From Sporosalibacterium faouarense (GTDB lineage Bacteria > Bacillota > Clostridia > Tissierellales > VENL01): 64,000 nucleotides of DNA. Of the stretch, positions 8,682-17,705 are shown piece by piece. Each line of letters begins with the position of its first letter. Positions within the stretch are counted from its first letter, which is position 1. Position numbers and translations under genes: made by a program. Location of the stretch: contig NZ_JAETGO010000084.1 in the NCBI RefSeq assembly GCF_016765695.1, forward strand, positions 31,399 through 95,398. The letters are read 5' to 3'. Below the pieces are notes generated by a model. That model did not search any database, had not been told where the DNA came from, and saw only the letters and a program-made list of their open reading frames with translations.

Positions 8682-11600
8682 TTCAAAGCTAGGTTTTTCC
8701 TCATTTTTATTGTTTAACCCTAAATATTGGGCAATTATTTCCTTGGCCACAGGGGATGCATATCCTCCTGAACCACCTTGGAATATAACAGTTGCCACCG
8801 CAATTTGAGGGTCATCATAAGGTGCATAAGCCACATACCAAGCATAATTATCATATTCTTCTCCATTATAGTTACCACCATCAGGATTATTCCCATCCCT
8901 TTCAGCAGTTCCTGTCTTCGCCGCTACTTTAACAGGAAACCCTACGAAACCAGCACTTGAAGATTTAGTAACCTCAGCCATACCTTTTTGTACATGAGTT
9001 AGATTATTATAATCATTGAGATTAACCCTCGTAGTCTCCCTCTTACCTAATTCTTTAACCTCATCATTGTCATAACCAAGAACCTTATCTATTATACTAA
9101 CGTTATGTCTATATCCACCATTAGCTATAGTCGCTATATAGTTAGCCATTTGAATAGGTGTATACTTATTATCCCCTTGTCCAATAGTAACATTTAGAGT
9201 ATCACCAATTTTCCATCCTGCATAATTTAAATAAGTGTATTTTATCATATCTACAAGATTTACTCCTATGCCATCTATCCTTCTCAATCCATCAAATCCT
9301 AGTTCATCTAATCTGCTTACTACCTGACCTCTAGTCAATATTTCCTCAAGTTCAACCCAATTTGATATTTGGTCTATTTTCTCATCTAATTCCTGCTTTG
9401 TAAATGTTAAATCATCTTTTATATAAAAGTGAAGATTATTCTTTAAATATGACTTTAAACTTCTTTTACTTTGCTCGACCTTATCTATTGGATTTGGAAC
9501 TCTACCAGAAGCTTCACCATCTATTTCTATACCTGTCTTATCATTTAAGCCGAACTCCTTGCCAAGTCGAATAATATCATCAATTTCTACCTTGACATTT
9601 AATTTTTTCCCAGTTCTTTGGTTTTCACCTAAAGCAAGACTGAAGAAATAATAGTTACATGAATCCTTTATTGCATCATATAAATTCTCGTATCCGTGAG
9701 TTCCACCATAATCATTCCAATACCAGCATCCAAATCTAGTGTTACCAATTTCTACATAACCTCTATCATTAATCTCATATTCAGGATCAAGTCCTAACTC
9801 TAATCCTGCTAATGCAGTAAGCATTTTAAATGTAGAACCTGGCTGTACGGCTGTTTTTATAGCTACATTAAACAATGGCAGTCCATCTTCTTCATATTCA
9901 GGCTTTAAACTTTCCCAGTCAGCATTAGATATCCCAGTAGCAAATAAATTAGGGTCGTAGGATGGATAGTTAGCCATTGCTAAAACCTCTCCTGTTTTTA
10001 CATCTATTGCTACTACTGCTCCTTGATTTGCAAATTTATAGGCCCTGCTATAATTATAGTTTCCCCATTCACTCTCAAATTCTCCACCTATTCGTATCTG
10101 CTCTAATGCTTGCTTCAATGAATCCTCTGCTACTTTCTGTAGCTTTGAGTCCATAGTTAAATAAATATTGTCTCCTGGAATAGCTTTTGTTTCTTCAATT
10201 ACTTTTATTGTATTACCAAAGGCATCAACTTCAACTCTTTTTGCACCATCGACTCCATTGAGTAATTTTTCGTATTTTTTTTCAATACCTATTTTACCTA
10301 TAATGTCGTTGGGGGAATAATCATCACGATCCACTAAAAACTCTTGTATTTCATAAGACTGAGATATTTTCCCCATATATCCTAATGTATGGGCTGCCAA
10401 TTGTCCATTTGGATAATATCTAACTGGCTCAACAGATATCTCTACGCCCTTCATTTCTACATTGTTTTCTTCAATTTCAGCAATAGTTTTATTCTCAATA
10501 CCATATGCAATATTTATTGGTTCATATGCCTTATATCCTTGTTTATTTAGCTGTTCAATAATAACTAATATATATCTAGCCTCATATTTAGTTAATTCTT
10601 CGTTTATATCATAATCATCTCTTAATTTTTGGAATACTTCTTCTATACTGCTATCTACAGAAACATTATATTTTTTAAGCCAATCCACCTTATTCTTATA
10701 GGGTACATACTCCCAATTAGATACAGTTATTTGCGGATTTACACCTTTTTCTAAAATTAGTTTTTGAACTTGATATTTAATATCATCATTGGTTATTACC
10801 TCATCCAAAACACCATATTTATCACTTAAATGGAATAATGCTTCTTTAGCACTCAACTCATCTGGAAGTTCTTCATCCCCTAAGGAGTTAAACTCATCCT
10901 TTGCTTCATCACTAATATATTCAATAATAACTTCGCCTGACTCTTCATTTGCTGTTATCTTTACCGGAGCATTAACCCCATCTTCTTCCAGTTTAGATCT
11001 TAACATATCGGCTACAATTATTTTGTTTTCGTCTTTTTCAAATATTTGATTTAATAGCTCTACACCCAGTGTTTCTTTTGCAATACTAATAAAATCCTCT
11101 TTAGCGTCAGAGTCCATAGTTATATTGCTAAATTCTGATGCTAGACTTCTTTTTATTGTGTTATAATCTCTATCATAATTTAAAGAATAAGGAATTAAAT
11201 CAATCCCAAAGGTCATGCCCTTGCTTTCTAACAATTCATAGGATAACTTCCTAGCCACTGAATTGCTTAATATCTTTCTTAGTATATTCTCATTATCGTT
11301 AATAAGACTTATTAGAGTGTTTTTTGCTGTTAAATGTTGTTCAATATTATTTTCCCTTTTCCACTTTTCAATATCTTTCTTAGTATCAAATTGAAACTCA
11401 ACCTCTCCTTCTTTATCCAAACTAACTAATATAGGAGCGTCTATACCTTCTTTTCTTAATACCAGTCTTGCTTTCTCACCAATTATAAAAGAAAAAATCT
11501 TATCTTTACTTAACTCTTCATAGTGGATTTCTAGAAATTCACCTATAAACCCTTGATTAACAATCGTATCTATAATTAATTCCTCGGCACTATCTACATT

Positions 11601-12002
11601 ATATGAATCTTCATAATCTTCGTTAAACTGAAATTCATTGAATTTGATAGGGAATTCATCTATATAACTTTCTCCCTCTTTTTCAAGTATTCTCACTAAA
11701 TTAAGAATAATATCGTTTCTATTAACACTTTTACTGTTTAGCTCATCCTTTAATATCTGAACTGTAAAGCTTGGCTTATTGCCAGCTAGAAGTCTTCCAT
11801 ATCTATCCCTAATCTCTCCTCTTGGTGCAGTTATAGAAAGCTCCCTCAATCTTTTATCATCTGATTTTTCCCTTAGCTCGTCCCCTCGAACAACGGTAAG
11901 GGTTGCAAGTTTGAAAAAGAGAACTAGGAGCATAGATACTAAAATAATAGATAAAATATTATATCTATTTTTTAATTGTTTTAATAGCTTCAAACTTAAC
12001 AC
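8664..12002 (-). CDS. mrdA: Penicillin-binding protein 2 (elongasome transpeptidase), unusually long
   Basis: 1112 residues, against about 600-720 in Bacilli and usually below 1000 in Clostridia. There is an N-terminal membrane anchor (about 20-40), a dimerisation domain interrupted by a roughly 400-residue insertion, and a C-terminal transpeptidase domain. The active-site motifs are present: PGSTFK (SxxK), DSCNYYF (SxN) and AAKTGTAE (KTG). PBP2 cross-links peptidoglycan during rod elongation with RodA and MreBCD. It lies directly behind mreD (five-base gap). No rodA is in the window. The insertion appears to contain repeated modules (see findings). Confidence 0.93.
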   Translation of the reverse strand: MLSLKLLKQLKNRYNILSIILVSMLLVLFFKLATLTVVRGDELREKSDDKRLRELSITAPRGEIRDRYGRLLAGNKPSFTVQILKDELNSKSVNRNDIILNLVRILEKEGESYIDEFPIKFNEFQFNEDYEDSYNVDSAEELIIDTIVNQGFIGEFLEIHYEELSKDKIFSFIIGEKARLVLRKEGIDAPILVSLDKEGEVEFQFDTKKDIEKWKRENNIEQHLTAKNTLISLINDNENILRKILSNSVARKLSYELLESKGMTFGIDLIPYSLNYDRDYNTIKRSLASEFSNITMDSDAKEDFISIAKETLGVELLNQIFEKDENKIIVADMLRSKLEEDGVNAPVKITANEESGEVIIEYISDEAKDEFNSLGDEELPDELSAKEALFHLSDKYGVLDEVITNDDIKYQVQKLILEKGVNPQITVSNWEYVPYKNKVDWLKKYNVSVDSSIEEVFQKLRDDYDINEELTKYEARYILVIIEQLNKQGYKAYEPINIAYGIENKTIAEIEENNVEMKGVEISVEPVRYYPNGQLAAHTLGYMGKISQSYEIQEFLVDRDDYSPNDIIGKIGIEKKYEKLLNGVDGAKRVEVDAFGNTIKVIEETKAIPGDNIYLTMDSKLQKVAEDSLKQALEQIRIGGEFESEWGNYNYSRAYKFANQGAVVAIDVKTGEVLAMANYPSYDPNLFATGISNADWESLKPEYEEDGLPLFNVAIKTAVQPGSTFKMLTALAGLELGLDPEYEINDRGYVEIGNTRFGCWYWNDYGGTHGYENLYDAIKDSCNYYFFSLALGENQRTGKKLNVKVEIDDIIRLGKEFGLNDKTGIEIDGEASGRVPNPIDKVEQSKRSLKSYLKNNLHFYIKDDLTFTKQELDEKIDQISNWVELEEILTRGQVVSRLDELGFDGLRRIDGIGVNLVDMIKYTYLNYAGWKIGDTLNVTIGQGDNKYTPIQMANYIATIANGGYRHNVSIIDKVLGYDNDEVKELGKRETTRVNLNDYNNLTHVQKGMAEVTKSSSAGFVGFPVKVAAKTGTAERDGNNPDGGNYNGEEYDNYAWYVAYAPYDDPQIAVATVIFQGGSGGYASPVAKEIIAQYLGLNNKNEEKPSFENKLVR

Positions 12003-12007
12003 CCTCT

Positions 12008-12505
12008 CTACTTTCTAAAGCTAAATTCTGGTTTCCTAAATATATGAGTTATAAGTTTATAGATTGGAAATGCTAAAATGAGATTATATATCATTTCCAA
12101 GAAAACTATCTCTTTAAAGACCTTATTGAAGCTTATATCTACCGATAGAAAGAACATTAAGAAGTAAAATAGAATATAAAAGCATATTGTAGCTCCAAAT
12201 GTGAAAATTAAGGCTATTAAGGAGTTTTCCTTATATACTTTATTATCAATTAGACCAATGGTATATCCGATAATAAAGTAAATAAGTGCATATATTCCTA
12301 TTACTTCATTAAACATTAAATCTTGTAAAAGTCCCATAGATATACCCATAATACCCCCTACTTTTTTACCTTTTAGTAAGGCAATAATAACTATAATTAT
12401 TAGGGTGGTATTTGGAACTACACCTGCAATCCTGAAATGTTGAAGTATAGTCGTCTGCAATAAAAAATTTGAAATAATCAATACAAAATAATAGAAAAAA
12501 CTCAA
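12008..12505 (-). CDS. mreD: Rod shape-determining membrane protein MreD
   Basis: About 165 residues with five or so predicted membrane segments. A TTG at 12505 (MSFFYYFVLII) is chosen because AAAGGGG lies eight bases upstream and the length then fits the family. An ATG at 12550 would extend the protein with hydrophilic residues and overlap mreC by more. MreD links MreC to the elongation complex. It lies between mreC and mrdA. Confidence 0.88.
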   Translation of the reverse strand: MSFFYYFVLIISNFLLQTTILQHFRIAGVVPNTTLIIIVIIALLKGKKVGGIMGISMGLLQDLMFNEVIGIYALIYFIIGYTIGLIDNKVYKENSLIALIFTFGATICFYILFYFLMFFLSVDISFNKVFKEIVFLEMIYNLILAFPIYKLITHIFRKPEFSFRK

Positions 12506-12518
12506 TTGCCTAACCCCT

Positions 12519-13364
12519 TTATTTTTTAGTTCCAGTAACCACGTAAACATTATGAATATTTTTGAAATCTATAACTGGCTCAACATATATACTTTCAATC
12601 AAGTCCTCTTGCTTCTTTTCAAACTTAACAATCTTACCTATATATAATCCTTCTACAAAAATTCCTCCAAGACCAGAAGTTAATAGCTTGTCTCCATCAA
12701 TTACATTAGCTTCACTATCAAAAAGATATCCCTTCATCTCTCCATCTAAGCTACCTGAAAGCATTCCTCCATCTTGAGTTCTAATTATCTTATAACTTAC
12801 GCTACTACCCTCATCTATTATTGACATTACCTTAGCCCAATTATCTCCAACCTCTGATATTCTACCAATCAGACCTTCTTCAACAACATTCTCTTCTATT
12901 CTTACTGCTTGGATAACTGGATCACCTTTTTTAATTCCATCATTTGTACCTTTATCAATCATAAATCTGTCAAACCAATTACCAGGGTCTTTTCCAGATA
13001 CCTTAGCAGAAACGAAAACAAAATCTGTTTGTTTTTTAAGTTCAGCTTCATCTCTTAAGAAATCTGTTCTCATAATTATATCTTCATATTTTCTATTCAG
13101 TTCCTTTAATTGTGAGTTTTCTTTAGAAAGGAGTTCATTTTCTTCTTTAAGATTACCTAAATTACCAATAGATTCAATAGTACCTGAAACCCCTTCTCCT
13201 ATATTATTAAAAAATTTTTGGACAGGAGTAATTATTTTTCCCACTGTATTCTCAATAAACGTTATTTTAGTCCTTCCATTTGCTGTAATTCCAATAATGA
13301 TAATAAGAATGATAGTAACACTTGTTACTATCATCCTGCTTGCATATTTTTTTAACTTGGACAT
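12519..13364 (-). CDS. mreC: Rod shape-determining protein MreC
   Basis: 281 residues: short cytoplasmic tail, one membrane segment at about 10-28, a coiled coil (about 70-105, ENELLSKENSQLKELNRKYE) and a C-terminal double beta-barrel domain. Signature segments include DPGNWFDRFMIDKGTNDGI and GMLSGSL. It scaffolds PBP2 outside the membrane. It is followed by mreD and preceded by mreB with a 20-base gap. Confidence 0.95.
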   Translation of the reverse strand: MSKLKKYASRMIVTSVTIILIIIIGITANGRTKITFIENTVGKIITPVQKFFNNIGEGVSGTIESIGNLGNLKEENELLSKENSQLKELNRKYEDIIMRTDFLRDEAELKKQTDFVFVSAKVSGKDPGNWFDRFMIDKGTNDGIKKGDPVIQAVRIEENVVEEGLIGRISEVGDNWAKVMSIIDEGSSVSYKIIRTQDGGMLSGSLDGEMKGYLFDSEANVIDGDKLLTSGLGGIFVEGLYIGKIVKFEKKQEDLIESIYVEPVIDFKNIHNVYVVTGTKK

Positions 13365-13384
13365 TCAATATCACCAACTTAATT

Positions 13385-14416
13385 TTACTTTCTTTGATTA
13401 TGTGAAACCTTTCTTAATGTATCAATATTATCTAAAGCTTTACCAGTTCCCAAAGCTACACAGTCTAAAGGATTTTCAGCTATATTAACTGGCATTCCTG
13501 TTTCCTTCTTGATTAATCTGTCTAGCCCATTCAATAGAGCTCCTCCACCTGTTAACATAATTCCTAGCTCCATTATATCAGAAGCCAACTCTGGTGGTGT
13601 CTTTTCAAGGGTATACTTAATGGCATCAATTATATTCATTATTGGTTCTTTCATAGCATCGTGTATTTCTGTAGATGTAATTGTAATATTTTTTGGCAAT
13701 CCAGATATTAAATCTCTACCTCTAATCTGCATACTCTCTTCTTTGCCATTTGTATCAGCTGATCCTATTGTAATTTTAACTTCTTCAGCTGTTCTTTCCC
13801 CTATCATCAAACTATATGCTTTCTTAATATATTGAACTATTGATTCGTCAAGTTCATCCCCTGCTATTCTAATAGATTTGCTAGTTACAATTCCGCCTAA
13901 GGATATGATAGCAACCTCAGTTGTTCCTCCACCAATATCTACAACCATGCTCCCTGTCGGTTCTTCTACGGGTAGTCCAGCACCAATAGCAGCAGCCATC
14001 GGCTCTTCGATAAGGTACGCATGTCTATCTCTAGCTCCAGCTTGAACAGATGCTTCTTCTACTGCTCTTTTTTCAACTTCAGTTACACCAGATGGAACAC
14101 AGACTACAACTCTAGGTTGTACAAAAGTCCTTCTTGGATATACCTTCTTAATAAAATATTTTAACATACTCTGCGTTACATCAAAATCTGCAATAACACC
14201 ATCTTTAAGTGGTCTAATTGCAACTATATTTCCAGGAGTTCTACCAATCATTCTTTTAGCTTCTTCTCCCACTGCTAATACTTCTTTTGTATTCGTCTGT
14301 ATTGCTACTACAGAAGGTTCTCTTATAATTATTCCCTTTCCCTTTATAAAAACAAGTGTATTTGCTGTTCCTAAGTCAATTCCCATGTCTTTAGAAAACA
14401 ACCCGAATATTCCCAT
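13385..14416 (-). CDS. mreB: Actin-like rod shape protein MreB
   Basis: 343 residues, usual length. Actin-fold nucleotide motifs are present: [11 protein letters not shown] near residue 10 (phosphate 1), [15 protein letters not shown] near 160 (phosphate 2) and [12 protein letters not shown] near 285 (adenosine). The N-terminal MGIFGLF is a likely membrane-binding amphipathic segment. It polymerises under the membrane and positions the elongasome. First gene of the mreBCD block. Confidence 0.97.
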   Translation of the reverse strand: MGIFGLFSKDMGIDLGTANTLVFIKGKGIIIREPSVVAIQTNTKEVLAVGEEAKRMIGRTPGNIVAIRPLKDGVIADFDVTQSMLKYFIKKVYPRRTFVQPRVVVCVPSGVTEVEKRAVEEASVQAGARDRHAYLIEEPMAAAIGAGLPVEEPTGSMVVDIGGGTTEVAIISLGGIVTSKSIRIAGDELDESIVQYIKKAYSLMIGERTAEEVKITIGSADTNGKEESMQIRGRDLISGLPKNITITSTEIHDAMKEPIMNIIDAIKYTLEKTPPELASDIMELGIMLTGGGALLNGLDRLIKKETGMPVNIAENPLDCVALGTGKALDNIDTLRKVSHNQRK

Positions 14417-14473
14417 TGCCTTCTACTCCTTCCTATCCTTATCTTTCGATTATTATATTTATTTCAGTGAACA

Positions 14474-15169
14474 CTAAATGATATTCTTTTCCTTCAAACT
14501 ACTATATTTACCATCTCCAATAATAATATGGTCAAGGATCTTTATTCCAATAATATCTCCACATTCAATCAGTCTATTTGTCACATTTATATCCTCTTTA
14601 CTGGGATAAGGATCTCCACTTGGATGATTGTGAACTAAGATGATCGATGCTGCACTTCTTTTGATAGCAACATTAAACACTTCTCTTGGATGTACTATTG
14701 AAGAGCTAAGACTACCTATTGAAATATCCTTAATAACAATAATTTGATTTTTAGTGTCTAGTAGTATTATCTTGAAAAATTCCTTTTTTAAGTATCTCAT
14801 TTCTTCCATAAGAATATTTATAACATCCTTAGGTGAAGTAATTTTAATTTTGCTTTCTCCTGTAGCTGCAGATATTCTTTTGACAAGTTCCAATGTAGAT
14901 ATAATCTGTGATGCCTTACACTTTCCTATTCCATTTATTGAGGTAAGCTCTTCAAAAGACAATTCTGTCAGATAAGCGATTCCTCTTTTGTCTAAAGCCA
15001 ATAATTCCTGCGATATTTCTATTGCTGTTTTTTCTCTATTTCCTGTCCTTATAATTATTGCCAAAAGTTCAGAATTAGATAATGCTTTAACACCATATTT
15101 ATAAAGTTTTTCTCTCGGTCTTTCATCCTCTGGTAGGTCTTTAATTGTGTAACCAGTATTTTTAATCAT
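14474..15169 (-). CDS. radC: RadC family JAB-domain protein
   Basis: 231 residues: N-terminal helix-hairpin-helix UPF0758 domain (LTSINGIGKCKASQI) and a C-terminal JAB/MPN metal-binding domain with HNHPSGDPYPSKED, giving the HxH and Asp ligands. The biochemical role is unsettled; early assignment to DNA repair was not upheld. It precedes mreB here, as in many Firmicutes. Confidence 0.93.
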   Translation of the reverse strand: MIKNTGYTIKDLPEDERPREKLYKYGVKALSNSELLAIIIRTGNREKTAIEISQELLALDKRGIAYLTELSFEELTSINGIGKCKASQIISTLELVKRISAATGESKIKITSPKDVINILMEEMRYLKKEFFKIILLDTKNQIIVIKDISIGSLSSSIVHPREVFNVAIKRSAASIILVHNHPSGDPYPSKEDINVTNRLIECGDIIGIKILDHIIIGDGKYSSLKEKNII

Positions 15170-15278
15170 AACTCCTCCACTATAATATTTTTTGAAATAT
15201 TCCTTTTTAAAATACCATTGTACTTTAAAATTTATATCCTATTAAAAATATGGAATTATTTCACTAATATTATAATTT

Positions 15279-15857
15279 TCAAAGAAGAGGAAAGTCAAAA
15301 TACTTTTCTAATAAATAATCTACCTTTGATATGGGAAGTCCTACTATATTTGAATATGAACCTTCTATCCAATCCACTAATATAGATCCATACCCTTGAA
15401 TACCATAACTTCCTGCCTTGTCTTTGTACTCACCAGTTGATAAGTACCTCTTAAGTTTTTCCTGTGATAGATTTCTAAATTTTACTCTAGTCTTACTATA
15501 GCTAACTACTTTTTTTAACGTCCCAACTTGAATTAAACATATTCCTGTTAATACTAAATGCTCTTTTCCATTCAAGGACATTAACATATCCATTGCTTCT
15601 TCTTCATTATCAGGCTTACCTAAGACTTTATCTTTATAAACAATAGTATCAGCTGCAAGAATTATTTCATTGTTATTATATCTGTCTGCTACATCTTGAG
15701 CTTTTTGAAATGCCAATGACATTACAATCTGTTCTGGTATTTCATTTTCTCTTATCTTCTCTTCAATATTACTTGAAGACACCTCAATATCTATGTTAAA
15801 TCTAGACATTAAATCTTTACGTCTAGGAGATGAAGATGCTAATATTAATTTTTTCAC
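15279..15857 (-). CDS. maf: Maf-type nucleoside triphosphate pyrophosphatase
   Basis: 192 residues, usual length. N-terminal LASSSPRRKDLM is the family substrate-binding motif, and AADTIVYKDKVLGKP and DKAGSYGIQGYG complete it. Family members hydrolyse dTTP, UTP or modified nucleotides and were linked to septation. The maf-radC-mreB order is conserved in Firmicutes. Confidence 0.96.
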   Translation of the reverse strand: MKKLILASSSPRRKDLMSRFNIDIEVSSSNIEEKIRENEIPEQIVMSLAFQKAQDVADRYNNNEIILAADTIVYKDKVLGKPDNEEEAMDMLMSLNGKEHLVLTGICLIQVGTLKKVVSYSKTRVKFRNLSQEKLKRYLSTGEYKDKAGSYGIQGYGSILVDWIEGSYSNIVGLPISKVDYLLEKYFDFPLL

Positions 15858-15873
15858 AAAACCACCTACAAAT

Positions 15874-16125
15874 TTATAGTTTTTTATACAATAAAAAGGC
15901 CAAAACTAATCCTATTGCACTTGCAACGTTTACATCTATCATTAACCCAAATGTTAAATCTAATACATTTAAATCTAGATGTAATGGCGTTGATAGACCT
16001 ATAGGATAGCTATATCCTAAAAATGCTACAGAATCACCTAAAATATCTCCTATTACTCCTCCAATTACTAAACCTACTGCTAACACTATCAATAATACTA
16101 ATGGATTTCTTCCGCTTGACCTCAT
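15874..16125 (-). CDS. DUF4321 small membrane protein
   Basis: 83 residues with two membrane segments (about 10-30 and 60-80) and GG-rich turns (GLVIGGVIGDILG). It belongs to the DUF4321 family, of unknown function, often found next to maf in Clostridia. It is 16 bases upstream of maf and probably cotranscribed. Confidence 0.85.
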   Translation of the reverse strand: MRSSGRNPLVLLIVLAVGLVIGGVIGDILGDSVAFLGYSYPIGLSTPLHLDLNVLDLTFGLMIDVNVASAIGLVLAFLLYKKL

Positions 16126-16146
16126 TCTCTTCCTCCTTATCTTGCT

Positions 16147-16665
16147 CTAATAGTTTATGATTTTTGAAAAGTTTTTCTCAAAGGTTCTAGTTATCATTAT
16201 AGAGCTTAACCCCACAAAATAACCTGTGAATAGACTAACTAGTGACATTATAGGGAGATAAGAAAATATCTTTATATTCTCCATAATTATACTAGCTACA
16301 CCTATTTGAGCTATATTATGGGCCATGGCTCCAAAGATACTTACTCCAATTAAGCTAAAAAAGTTTTTGAAAAATTTAAACACTATTCCCATAACTATTA
16401 CACTTAATATGGCTCCAGCAAGGCTATAAAATAGTCCTGAAAAACCCCCTGTTGCCAAAGCAAAGGTTAAACTTCTTATAACTGCCACTGCAAAAGCCTC
16501 TTTAAATCCAAAAATCACCAGTGTAGTTAGTACTACCATATTAGACAATCCTAACTTAGCTCCCGGCGCTAGAAAAGGCACTGGCATTGTAGATTCTATT
16601 ATACTAAGAGCTAAGCCTACAGATACTAATAACGATAAAAAAACAAGTTTTTTGATTCGACTCAT
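16147..16665 (-). CDS. eetB: Gx transporter / HepS-like membrane protein (EetB-like)
   Basis: 172 residues with about five membrane segments. APGAKLGLSNMVVL is the Pfam PF07456 signature (annotated as heptaprenyl diphosphate synthase component I or Gx transporter). This family is the membrane protein EetB of the Listeria/Enterococcus electron-transfer loci. It directly follows the NusG-domain-II gene. The name component I of heptaprenyl synthase is probably historical. The EET role is inferred from pairing with EetA and from the Ndh2/FMN/ApbE genes 10 kb away. Confidence 0.75.
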   Translation of the reverse strand: MSRIKKLVFLSLLVSVGLALSIIESTMPVPFLAPGAKLGLSNMVVLTTLVIFGFKEAFAVAVIRSLTFALATGGFSGLFYSLAGAILSVIVMGIVFKFFKNFFSLIGVSIFGAMAHNIAQIGVASIIMENIKIFSYLPIMSLVSLFTGYFVGLSSIMITRTFEKNFSKIINY

Positions 16666-16680
16666 AATTTCACACTTTCT

Positions 16681-17073
16681 TTAATGACTTATATAATCAA
16701 AGTCAGTATTGTTATTTCCTTCAGTAACAATTTCTATTACTAAATGATTTGGTAAACATACTATTACTTCTCCTGCATTGGATATCCAGCCTTGCTTAAC
16801 ATCCAGCTTGTCGGGACAATCTGCATCAATAACTCTAACTCTATCTTTATCAAACTCAATAGTATTATGACCGAACTTAGAGTTTATTTCTAACGTCTCT
16901 CCAGCCATATTGGGACCAAGGGAGACCTTCTTATATTCCTCTCCATCAATCTCAATAATAACATACTTTGTACCGTTATTGAATGCTCCACTTTTAACTA
17001 TATATAAGCCAGAAATACTTATGATGATAATAAATACAATTAGTAGCTTGTCCCATTTGGTCATTTTCGTCAT
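16681..17073 (-). CDS. eetA: Membrane-anchored NusG domain II protein (EetA-like)
   Basis: About 130 residues: one membrane segment at about 10-28 and an outward-facing NusG_II (PF07009) domain with ITVIDADCPDKLDVKQGW-like features (here VRVIDADCPDKLDVKQGW) and the closing segment GEVIVCLPNHLVIEI. The conserved Cys pair and CLPN motif are typical. The ATG at 17073 has AAGGA eight bases upstream, which the ATG at 17082 lacks. Pairing with the Gx-family protein matches the eetAB pair required for flavin-based electron transfer in Gram-positives. Mechanism unknown. Confidence 0.75.
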   Translation of the reverse strand: MTKMTKWDKLLIVFIIIISISGLYIVKSGAFNNGTKYVIIEIDGEEYKKVSLGPNMAGETLEINSKFGHNTIEFDKDRVRVIDADCPDKLDVKQGWISNAGEVIVCLPNHLVIEIVTEGNNNTDFDYISH

Positions 17074-17260
17074 ATAAAACATCCTTTTAATGTATTTTAA
17101 TAGTCTCTAAATATGTTAAAAGTATACAATTCCACAATCATAGTTTACCATTTCCACAGTCCATTTACAAGTTACAATTTTTACATTATATCTTATCTTT
17201 AGCTATTAATATCATTGAATTTTTTTCACTTGTTTTTTCAATTTATTATATACAATAAAA

Positions 17261-17277
17261 TATCATTTTAAATGATA
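17261..17277. promoter_or_regulatory. 17-base palindrome upstream of the eetAB-like genes
   Basis: TATCATTTTAAATGATA is a perfect palindrome about a central T. It lies about 190 bases upstream of eetA in an otherwise empty 284-base gap. It contains a TGATAAT element reminiscent of Fur boxes, but the half-site order is not the standard one. AT-rich chance occurrence is possible. Confidence 0.3.
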
Positions 17278-17314
17278 ATGTTTAATCATAAAATTGATTA
17301 TATGAAGCAACAAA

Positions 17315-17349
17315 AAATGGAATGCTTCTTTTAATAAGACATTCCATTT
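17315..17349 (-). terminator. Terminator after the DUF326 gene
   Basis: A 10-base stem (17315-17324 with 17340-17349) followed on the minus strand by a T-run. It closes the response regulator / kinase / DUF326 unit. Confidence 0.8.
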
Positions 17350-17357
17350 CCACAATA

Positions 17358-17705
17358 TTACATAGCCATCTTTCTACACTCTTCTGCACATTGACGACAT
17401 ATTTCAGCACACTTTTTACAATGATTAGTTTGCATTTTTCCACACTCTTGTGCACATAAATCACAGATTTCAGCGCATTCTTTGCAAACATGTTTAGCAT
17501 GAACGCTACCTCTAGACATAAACTTCATAGCGATATCACATACGTCTATACAGTCATTAAGTAATTCAATACACTTCACCATACTTTTTACATCTTCTTC
17601 TCTAAGGCACAATGTTCTACATTCTTCACAAGCTTGTAAGCATTTCTTGCATTCATCTAAACAAGTTTGCATATTTTCATTACCTAGGTTGCCAACTAAA
17701 CTCAT
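17358..17705 (-). CDS. DUF326 four-helix cysteine-rich copper-binding protein
   Basis: 115 residues with cysteines spaced along predicted helices: CLDECKKCLQACEEC, CIELLNDCIDVC, CKECAEICDLCAQECGKM and CKKCAEICRQCAEECRKM. This is the DUF326 / copper storage protein (Csp)-like pattern, in which Cys residues line a four-helix bundle. No signal peptide, so cytosolic. Its ATG overlaps the kinase stop (ATGA), so it is translationally coupled to a copper-type two-component system. Copper storage is inferred from family and context; zinc or silver cannot be excluded. Confidence 0.85.
   Translation of the reverse strand: MSLVGNLGNENMQTCLDECKKCLQACEECRTLCLREEDVKSMVKCIELLNDCIDVCDIAMKFMSRGSVHAKHVCKECAEICDLCAQECGKMQTNHCKKCAEICRQCAEECRKMAM

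Noticed and set aside
17282..17500. Minus-strand frame with repeated KS/VE patterns overlapping the DUF326 gene
   Set aside because: It is the same DNA read in another frame; the cysteine pattern and the start coupled to the kinase stop support the DUF326 frame.
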